A stretch of 10,120 nt of DNA from Methanobacteriota archaeon (lineage in GTDB: Archaea > Thermoplasmatota > Thermoplasmata > RBG-16-68-12): assembly GCA_005878635.1 (NCBI GenBank), contig VBLS01000078.1, forward strand, positions 1 to 10,120, in the 5' to 3' direction. The notes below the pieces were generated by a model. It had not been told where the DNA came from, did no database searches, and was given only the letters and a program-made list of their open reading frames with translations. How positions within the stretch are numbered: position 1 is the stretch's first letter; each line of letters begins with the position of its first letter. The translations under genes were made by a program, and so were the position numbers. This document shows, piece by piece, positions 1 to 5,702 of the stretch.

Positions 1-348
1 AAGAAAATCGTCCTCTCCGCCCAGAAGGAGCTCCTCGACCAAGTCTATTCCTCCGTCCTGGAGAAGCTCCCGCGGCTCCCCGAAAGCGAAAGCCTCCTTA
101 GGTCCCTCCTTCAGGTGCACACGGAGGAATGGCGGAACGGAAAGGTCTACTGCAACGCCCGCGACGCCGACCTGGTGCGCTCCATTGTCGGCAAGAGCTT
201 CGGCGGTACGATCGAATGCGTCGGCGGCGTCGTGATCGACAACGCCGATGGAACGCGTCGCCTCGACCTGCGGTTCGAGACGATCCTCGCCGACGTGTGG
301 CGGGACTCGATCAAGGACGTCGCGGAGGTCCTGTGGCCGCCCCAGTGA
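1..348 (+). CDS. atpE: A-type ATP synthase subunit E, C-terminal part (partial, 5' end outside window)
   Basis: Peripheral-stalk subunit of the archaeal A1Ao-ATP synthase. Subunit E pairs with H in a coiled coil, and its globular C-terminal domain grips the top of the A3B3 catalytic head, acting as stator. The open frame begins at base 1 and ends with TGA at 346-348, giving 115 residues. Family members are usually near 190-200 residues, so roughly the first 80, including most of the helical N-terminal half, are missing. Visible family hallmarks are a V-Y-C-N-x-x-D-x-x-L-V stretch (about residues 48-58) and the C-terminal signature E-C-V-G-G-V-V-I-D-N-x-D-G followed by a hydrophobic R-F-E-T-I-L strand/helix. 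The stop overlaps the likely GTG start of the subunit C gene. The gene order that follows (C-F-A-B-D) independently confirms identity. Confidence 0.93.
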   Translation, partial: KKIVLSAQKELLDQVYSSVLEKLPRLPESESLLRSLLQVHTEEWRNGKVYCNARDADLVRSIVGKSFGGTIECVGGVVIDNADGTRRLDLRFETILADVWRDSIKDVAEVLWPPQ

Positions 349-1442
349 GTCCGGTGCTCCCGCCCGAATGGGCTCGTTACCTCCGGCGGATCACCCGCTG
401 GATCCCAATCGAGAGCGGCAACTACCCTTACGTGACCGCGCGCGTCCGCGCGAAGAAGGCCGCGCTGCTGTCCGAGGACACCTACGAGCGAATGCTGCAG
501 ATGGAGATCCCGCAGATCGCACGGATCCTGAGCGAGGGAGCCTACAAGGCCGAAATCCTCGCCCTCGCGACGAAGGCGTCCGGGGTGGACCTGATCGAGC
601 TCGCAACGAGCCGCAACCTCGCCGCGGTCTACACCCAAATCATCGAGTTCTCGGAAGGCGAGCTGCGGCAGATGATCGGGTGGTACCTGGACCGCTTCGA
701 CGTGCAGAACATCAAGACGATCGTCCGCGGGAAGTTGTTCGGCGCCTCCCCGGAGGAGATCGAGGAGGATATCGTCGCCGCGGGCAGCATGCGCGAGTCG
801 TTCTTGAGGTCCCTGATTGCCCTCCCTTCGCTTGAGGAGGTGTTCGACCGCCTGGATGGGACGATTCACTCGCAGGCGCTCCACGAAATGGGATTGAAAG
901 CGTCCGAAGTCCGGAAATGGAACGAGTGGGAAGATCGGCTGACGAAGCTATATTATGACAATCTGCTCGTCGTCATCCCGGAGCGTACGGAGGGCACGCG
1001 GCTCATGCGCGAGTTCGTCCGCCGCGAGATCGACATCGTGAACCTGAGGACCTTGCTGCGACTCTGGGCCTCGAAGGCGACCCTACCGTACGATCCGTTC
1101 GTGGATGGAGGGCTCGAGATCCCGCTCGCCGAGCTGGCCGAGATGATCCCCTTAGACGTGAACGGGCTGACGGCCCGGCTGCGTGACTATGCCCTCACGG
1201 AGGATCTCGCGGCCCAGATCAAGGACCTCCAAGCCCTCGGGGTCGGGTCCCTCGTCCGGTCGGTCGAGAAGCTCCACCTCCTCGAGGCGGGCCGGTACGC
1301 GCACGTCCACCCCCTCTCCGTCCTCCCGATCCTCGATTACATCGTCCGCAAGGACCGCGAGGTGCAGAACCTGCGCATCATCGCGCGGGGGAAGGAGAGC
1401 GGCCTCGCCTCGGACGTCATCCGCGAGCTCCTGGTGATTTGA
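345..1442 (+). CDS. atpC: A-type ATP synthase subunit C (AC39/V-type subunit d family)
   Basis: Central-stalk socket subunit that couples the rotor ring of Ao to the D-F shaft. The predicted product is 365 residues, close to family size (about 325-365). The family's threefold internal repeat is visible: an asparagine-basic motif recurs at N122 (V-Q-N-I-K-x-I-x-R), N233 (I-V-N-L-R-x-L-x-R) and N342 (V-Q-N-L-R-I-I-x-R), about 110 residues apart. A typical N-terminal N-Y-P-Y-V-x-A-R-V-R-A-K-K segment lies at about residues 26-38. No ATG lies near the expected N-terminus. GTG at 345 forms a GTGA overlap with the atpE stop and is the preferred start; GTG at 333 or 354 are alternatives. A GGAGGT at 324-329 lies 15 nt before GTG345, a longish spacing. 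The stop TGA is one base before the atpF start, implying translational coupling. Confidence 0.93.
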   Translation: MSPVLPPEWARYLRRITRWIPIESGNYPYVTARVRAKKAALLSEDTYERMLQMEIPQIARILSEGAYKAEILALATKASGVDLIELATSRNLAAVYTQIIEFSEGELRQMIGWYLDRFDVQNIKTIVRGKLFGASPEEIEEDIVAAGSMRESFLRSLIALPSLEEVFDRLDGTIHSQALHEMGLKASEVRKWNEWEDRLTKLYYDNLLVVIPERTEGTRLMREFVRREIDIVNLRTLLRLWASKATLPYDPFVDGGLEIPLAELAEMIPLDVNGLTARLRDYALTEDLAAQIKDLQALGVGSLVRSVEKLHLLEAGRYAHVHPLSVLPILDYIVRKDREVQNLRIIARGKESGLASDVIRELLVI

Positions 1443-1443
1443 G

Positions 1444-1740
1444 ATGGAACTCGCCGCCGTCGGACGGGATGAGTTCGTCCAAGGGTTCAAGCTCGCGGGG
1501 GTCCGAAAGACGTTCAGCGTCGATCGGGACGCCCTGGAGGCGCAGGTCGCGAAGGTCCTGGACGACGCGAACGTCGGGATCCTCATCCTCAGCGTGGAGG
1601 ACATGAAGGCGCTGAGCAACACGATGCGACGGCGCCTCGAGATGACCCCGCGGCCGGTCGTGATCGCGGTGGGCAAGAAGGAGGAAGAGGACTTGCGCGA
1701 GAAGATCAAGCGGGCGATCGGGGTCGACCTGTACAAGTGA
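1444..1740 (+). CDS. atpF: A-type ATP synthase subunit F
   Basis: Small central-stalk subunit that binds subunit D in the rotor shaft and contacts the catalytic head. The product is 98 residues, the normal size for the family (about 100). The N-terminal Rossmann-like half shows the conserved G-x-D-E-F-V-x-G-F-x-L-A-G-V pattern (about residues 7-20), and the middle has a V-G-I-L-I-L-S strand. The C-terminal flexible helix region, after a P-x-P-V-V-I-A-V-G strand, is lysine/glutamate rich and ends I-G-V-D-L-Y-K. In many relatives the residues before the last strand are I-P; here they read T-P. It starts one base after atpC stops and is followed by a 23-nt gap to atpA. Confidence 0.93.
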   Translation: MELAAVGRDEFVQGFKLAGVRKTFSVDRDALEAQVAKVLDDANVGILILSVEDMKALSNTMRRRLEMTPRPVVIAVGKKEEEDLREKIKRAIGVDLYK

Positions 1741-1750
1741 TGCGATTCAC

Positions 1751-1756
1751 GGAGGG
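1751..1756 (+). promoter_or_regulatory. Shine-Dalgarno site of atpA
   Basis: GGAGGG lies 7 nt before ATG1764 in the only multi-base gap (23 nt) inside the ATP synthase cluster. It is the best ribosome binding site in the operon and fixes the atpA start at 1764 rather than the second in-frame ATG at 1770. The catalytic subunit is often translated strongly; that consequence is inferred. Confidence 0.7.
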
Positions 1757-1763
1757 CTGAGCG

Positions 1764-3536
1764 ATGGCGATGAGGCAGCGGGACAAAGGCGCGACGGGAA
1801 AGGAGACGGGCGAAATCTTCCGAGTCGCGGGGCCCGTCGTGACCGCCACCGGGCTGCGCCCGCGGATGTACGACGTCCAGTTCGTCGGGGAAGAGCAACT
1901 GCTCGGAGAGGTCATCCAGATCGTCGGGGAAAAGACGATCATCCAGGTCTACGAGGATACGAGCGGCGTGAAGCCGGGGGAGGCCGTCCTGGACACCGGC
2001 GCCCCGCTCGTCGTCGAACTGGGGCCCGGGCTCCTCGGGAGCATCTACGATGGGGTGCAGCGTCCGCTGCCCGTCCTCCAGAAGGCGATGGGCGACTTCA
2101 TCCTGCGTGGCCTCAAATCGCCGGGACTCACGCGGGATAAAACGTGGAAGTTCGCCCCCAAGGTGAAGCAGGGCCAGTCCGTCGTTCCCGGGGACGTCGT
2201 AGGGACGGTCCAAGAAGCGAAGAACGTCGAGCATCGCATCATGGTCCCTCCGAACTTCCGCGGCGGGAAGGTCGTGCAACTCAAGGAGGGCTCCTTCAAG
2301 GTGGACGAGGTCGTCGTCCAGCTTGACAACGGTGAGCAGGTGAAGATGCACCAAACTTGGCCCGTCCGGAAGGCGCGCCCGGTGAAGGAGCGGCTCATGC
2401 CGACGATCCCATTGGTCACGGGCCAACGGGTCCTCGATTTCCTCTTCCCCATCGCCAAGGGCGGGACGGCCGCCATCCCCGGAGGCTTCGGGACGGGAAA
2501 AACGGTGACCGAACAACAGCTTTCGAAGTGGTGCGACGCCCAAGTCGTCATCTACATCGGTTGCGGCGAACGAGGGAACGAGATGACGGAAGTCCTGTCC
2601 ACGTTCCCCAAGCTGATAGATCCGTACACCGGGGCGCCCCTGATGGAGCGCATGTCCCTGATCGCGAACACCAGCAACATGCCCGTGGCCGCAAGAGAAG
2701 CCTCCGTGTACACGGGCATGACGCTCGCGGAGTACTACCGGGACATGGGGTACAACGTGGCGCTGATGGCGGACTCGACCTCCCGCTGGGCCGAGGCGAT
2801 GCGAGAGATCTCGAGCCGCCTGGAGGAGATGCCGGGCGAGGAGGGCTTTCCCGCCTACCTTTCCGCGAGGCTGAGCGAATTCTACGAACGGGCGGGAAGG
2901 GCGAAGACCCTCAGCGGCCTCGAGGGCTCCGTCAGCGTCGTCGGTGCTGTCTCCCCGAGCGGCGGGGACTTCTCGGAGCCGGTGACCCAGGGAACCCTGC
3001 GCATCGTGAAGGTGTTCTGGGCTTTGGACACGGCCTTGCGGGCGCGACGCCACTTCCCCGCCATCAACTGGCTTCAGTCGTACAGCCTGTACACACAGAT
3101 CCTCGAGGACTGGTTCCGGAAGAACGTGAACGAGGAGTGGCCCCGACTCCGATCGTGGACTCAGCGGACCCTCCAAGAGGAGGCCGAACTCGAGGAGATC
3201 GTCCGTCTCGTCGGCGCCGATGCGCTCCCGCCGGACCAGCAGCTGACCCTCGAGGTGGCCCGGATGATCCGGGAGATTTTCCTCCAGCAGAACGCCTACC
3301 ACGCCGTCGACACGTTCTGTCCACCGGAGCGGCAATTCAAGATCATCAGCGCGATCAAGAAGTATTCGGACCTCGGCCAGAAGGCGGTCAAGCTGGACGT
3401 GCCGACGAAGGACGTCGCGTCCCTGAAGTCGCGGGAACTTTTGACGCGGGTGAAGTACGAGACGGAGTTCGACAAGGAACTTGCGAAGACGCTCGCGCAG
3501 ATGGATGAGGAATTCAAGAAGCTGGGGGCGGCGTGA
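1764..3536 (+). CDS. atpA: A-type ATP synthase catalytic subunit A
   Basis: Catalytic ATP-binding subunit of the A3B3 head; it makes or hydrolyses ATP as the central shaft turns. The product is 590 residues, normal for the family. Order of parts: N-terminal beta-barrel (about 15-80); the non-homologous region specific to A/V-type A subunits (about 110-205); the nucleotide-binding core with P-loop G-G-F-G-T-G-K-T at 240-247; the G-E-R motif with catalytic glutamate E269; Walker B aspartate D337 in L-M-A-D-S-T-S-R-W; and an alpha-helical C-terminal domain. The P-loop differs slightly from the G-P-F-G-S-G-K-T familiar in archaeal A subunits. No intein interrupts the P-loop, although Thermoplasma species carry one there. 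The start is set by GGAGGG at 1751-1756. The TGA stop is one base before the atpB ATG. Confidence 0.97.
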   Translation: MAMRQRDKGATGKETGEIFRVAGPVVTATGLRPRMYDVQFVGEEQLLGEVIQIVGEKTIIQVYEDTSGVKPGEAVLDTGAPLVVELGPGLLGSIYDGVQRPLPVLQKAMGDFILRGLKSPGLTRDKTWKFAPKVKQGQSVVPGDVVGTVQEAKNVEHRIMVPPNFRGGKVVQLKEGSFKVDEVVVQLDNGEQVKMHQTWPVRKARPVKERLMPTIPLVTGQRVLDFLFPIAKGGTAAIPGGFGTGKTVTEQQLSKWCDAQVVIYIGCGERGNEMTEVLSTFPKLIDPYTGAPLMERMSLIANTSNMPVAAREASVYTGMTLAEYYRDMGYNVALMADSTSRWAEAMREISSRLEEMPGEEGFPAYLSARLSEFYERAGRAKTLSGLEGSVSVVGAVSPSGGDFSEPVTQGTLRIVKVFWALDTALRARRHFPAINWLQSYSLYTQILEDWFRKNVNEEWPRLRSWTQRTLQEEAELEEIVRLVGADALPPDQQLTLEVARMIREIFLQQNAYHAVDTFCPPERQFKIISAIKKYSDLGQKAVKLDVPTKDVASLKSRELLTRVKYETEFDKELAKTLAQMDEEFKKLGAA

Positions 3537-3537
3537 G

Positions 3538-4947
3538 ATGCCAACGGAATACCGGACAATCACCGAAATCGCGGGGCCGCTGATCTTCGTCGAGAAGACG
3601 GCATGGGTCGGCTACGGCGAGCTCGTGGAGGTCGGGCTGCCCGACGGGTCCCGGAAACGCGGACAAGTCCTGGATTCCTCCAAGGACATCGTTGTCGTCC
3701 AAGTGTTCGAAGGGACCGCGGGGATCGACCGGCAGTCGACGGTCAAGTTCCTCGGCGAGACGATCAAACTGAACGTGTCTCGGGACATGCTCGGCCGGAT
3801 CCTGAGCGGCGCGGGCGAACCGATCGACGGGGGGCCGCCGATCGTCCCGGAGAAACGGGTCGAGATCATCGGAGCCGCGATCAATCCGTATTCGCGGGAA
3901 CATCCGGCGGAGTTCATCCAGACCGGCATCTCGACGATCGACGGGCTCAACACGCTCGTTCGAGGCCAGAAGCTGCCGCTTTTCTCGGGGGCGGGCCTGC
4001 CGCACAACGAGGTCGCACTGCAAATCGCCCGCCAAGCGAAGGTCCTCGGGTCGCAAGAGCCCTTCGGCGTGGTCTTCGCGGCGATGGGCATCACGCATGA
4101 GGAGGCGCGGGTCTTCATGGACGATTTCGAGCGCACGGGGGCGCTTCGGCGCGCCGTCCTGTTCCTGAACCTGGCCGACGACCCGGCGGTTGAGCGGCTC
4201 ATCACCCCGCGCATGGCCCTCACGGCGGCGGAGTACCTCGCCTACGAGATCGGCATGCACATCCTCGTCATCATGACGGACATGACGAACTACGCGGAGG
4301 CGCTCCGACAAATCGGGGCGGCCCGCGAAGAGGTCCCCGGCCGTCGCGGATACCCCGGCTACACGTACACGGACCTGGCCTCGATGTACGAGAGGGCGGG
4401 CCGGATCCACGGCCGGAAGGGCAGCATCACCCAGATCCCGATCATGGCCATCCCCGACGACGACTGGACCCACCCGATCGCGGACCTGACCGGGTACATC
4501 ACGGAAGGCCAGATCGCGGTCGCGCGGGACCTGCACCGCAAGGCGATCTATCCGCCGATCGACCCGCTGCCTTCCCTGTCCCGGCTGATGGACGCCGGCA
4601 TCGGCAAGGACCGGACGCGGGAGGATCACAAGCAAGTCGCGGACCAGCTCTACGCCGCGTACGCGGAAGGGAAGGACGTCCGCGGACTCGTCGCCATCGT
4701 CGGGAAGGAGGCCCTCTCGGACCGGGACCGCAAGATGCTGGAATTCGCGGATCGCTTCGAGCAAGAGTTCATCCGCCAAGGGTCCGAGGAGGACCGGACG
4801 ATCGAGCAGACCCTCGAGATCGGATGGAAGCTGCTCGCCACGCTCGACGAGGCCTGGCTGACGAAAGTCGATCGGAAGACCCTGGAGAAGTACCACCCGG
4901 CCCACCGCAGCGGAATGTCCGGCATGGCCCCGAAGGTGCCCGCCTAG
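3538..4947 (+). CDS. atpB: A-type ATP synthase regulatory subunit B (non-catalytic)
   Basis: Non-catalytic nucleotide-binding subunit alternating with A in the A3B3 hexamer. The product is 469 residues, as expected (about 460). It begins with a Y-x-x-I-x-x-I-A-G-P-L beta-barrel strand. It has the degenerate P-loop position S-G-A-G-L-P-H-N (residues 150-157) that lacks the GKT needed for catalysis and is diagnostic of subunit B. A D-M-T-N-Y-A-E-A-L-R segment and a Y-P-G-Y-x-Y-T-D-L-A-x-x-Y-E-R-A-G-R block follow, and the C-terminal helical domain ends near Y-H-P. ATG3538 follows the atpA stop by one base; an upstream in-frame ATG at 3481 would overlap atpA by 56 nt and adds a non-conserved stretch, so it is rejected. 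The TAG stop is directly followed by the atpD ATG. Confidence 0.97.
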   Translation: MPTEYRTITEIAGPLIFVEKTAWVGYGELVEVGLPDGSRKRGQVLDSSKDIVVVQVFEGTAGIDRQSTVKFLGETIKLNVSRDMLGRILSGAGEPIDGGPPIVPEKRVEIIGAAINPYSREHPAEFIQTGISTIDGLNTLVRGQKLPLFSGAGLPHNEVALQIARQAKVLGSQEPFGVVFAAMGITHEEARVFMDDFERTGALRRAVLFLNLADDPAVERLITPRMALTAAEYLAYEIGMHILVIMTDMTNYAEALRQIGAAREEVPGRRGYPGYTYTDLASMYERAGRIHGRKGSITQIPIMAIPDDDWTHPIADLTGYITEGQIAVARDLHRKAIYPPIDPLPSLSRLMDAGIGKDRTREDHKQVADQLYAAYAEGKDVRGLVAIVGKEALSDRDRKMLEFADRFEQEFIRQGSEEDRTIEQTLEIGWKLLATLDEAWLTKVDRKTLEKYHPAHRSGMSGMAPKVPA

Positions 4948-5568
4948 ATGGTGCTTGTCCAGTACAAGCCGACGCGGTCGGTCTTGCTCCAACTCCGGAG
5001 GACGCGGCGGACCGCGGAGCGGGGCCACAGGCTGCTGAAGCTGAAACAGGACGCCCTCATCGTCGAGTTCTTCCGGGTCCTCGAGCGGGCGAAGGCGGTC
5101 CGATCGAACCTGGTCGAGAAGTATCGGGTCGCGGAAGCACGCATCGCGATCGCGCGGGCGATCGAGGGTTCGATCGGCGTGAAGTCCGCCGCCCTCGCCC
5201 TGACGGAGACGCCGACGCTCGAGCTGAAGACGAAAAACGTCATGGGGATCATCGTGCCAAAGATCAACGCGAAGTCGGTTCGGAAGACGATCGATCAGCG
5301 CGGCTACGGGATCATCGGGACGAGCCCGCGCATCGACGAGGCCGCGGAAGCCTACGAGAACTTGGTCGAGGATGTCATCACCGCGGCGGAGATCGAGACG
5401 ACGATGCGACGGCTGATCGAGGAGATCGAGAAGGTGAAGCGGCGCGTGAACGCACTCGAGTACCGCGTGATCCCGGAACTCAAGGCGACGGAGGCTTTCA
5501 TCCGCCAGCGGCTCGAGGAGCTGGAACGGGACAATTTCATGCGCCTCAAAAGGTTCAAGGCGACATGA
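4948..5568 (+). CDS. atpD: A-type ATP synthase subunit D (central rotor shaft)
   Basis: Rotor-shaft subunit, a long antiparallel coiled coil that turns inside the A3B3 head and binds subunit F and the C socket. The product is 206 residues, the usual size. The N-terminal helix carries the family pattern P-T-R-x-x-L-x-x-L-R-R followed by R-G-x-x-L-L-K-x-K-x-D-A-L. A variable middle section (about 70-125) is followed by a C-terminal helix with I-E-K-V-K-R-R-V-N-A-L-E-Y-R-V-I-P and the terminal R-L-K-R-F-K. ATG4948 abuts the atpB stop with no gap, and an AAGGTG ribosome-binding-like site lies at 4933-4938. The stop overlaps the next start as ATGA (5565-5568). Confidence 0.95.
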   Translation: MVLVQYKPTRSVLLQLRRTRRTAERGHRLLKLKQDALIVEFFRVLERAKAVRSNLVEKYRVAEARIAIARAIEGSIGVKSAALALTETPTLELKTKNVMGIIVPKINAKSVRKTIDQRGYGIIGTSPRIDEAAEAYENLVEDVITAAEIETTMRRLIEEIEKVKRRVNALEYRVIPELKATEAFIRQRLEELERDNFMRLKRFKAT

Positions 5569-5702
5569 TCGGCCGCGTCGCCGCCCGATTCGAGGATCCG
5601 CGACAGCGGGCGGGGCTCCTGAGACTCCTGTGGGCCATCTCGACCGGCTTCACCTTGTTCGGCTTCGGCGTGATCTTCTACCGGATCTTCTTCCCGCGGT
5701 GA
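5565..5702 (+). CDS. 45-residue single-span membrane protein at the end of the ATP synthase operon
   Basis: Unrecognised small protein. The first 20 residues are hydrophilic and basic (several Arg, with an F-E-D-P-R-Q-R stretch at 9-15). Residues about 21-43 are strongly hydrophobic and aromatic (L-L-W-A-I ... I-F-F), enough for one transmembrane helix, with a final P-R. The positive-inside rule would favour a cytosolic N-terminus, but both ends carry positive charge. Its ATG overlaps the atpD stop (ATGA), the usual arrangement for translationally coupled archaeal genes, so it is probably made together with the ATP synthase. A purine-rich AAAAGG at 5548-5553 and AAGG at 5557-5560 precede the start. 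It could be an accessory or assembly factor for the membrane-bound complex, or a small protein only co-transcribed with it. Function is not inferable from sequence alone. Confidence 0.65.
   Translation: MIGRVAARFEDPRQRAGLLRLLWAISTGFTLFGFGVIFYRIFFPR

Noticed and set aside
129..344. N-terminal extension of subunit C starting at ATG129
   Set aside because: It would overlap atpE by more than 200 nt in another frame, its translation is arginine-rich and low-complexity, and family members start near the N-Y-P-Y-V segment.
1152..3563. Very long open frame (803 codons) on the minus strand opposite atpC-atpF-atpA-atpB
   Set aside because: It is the antisense shadow of well-supported ATP synthase genes. 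High GC at third codon positions removes stops from the complementary frame, and the translation is Arg/Leu/His/Asp-rich with no recognisable domain.
3514..5028. Long minus-strand open frame (504 codons) opposite atpB
   Set aside because: Same reason: composition-driven antisense frame over a highly conserved gene.
4824..5564. Long plus-strand frame continuous with the 45-residue membrane protein
   Set aside because: The upstream part is an out-of-frame shadow of atpB and atpD (Arg/Gly/Asp-rich). Only the segment from ATG5565 has membrane-protein character and a sensible coupled start.
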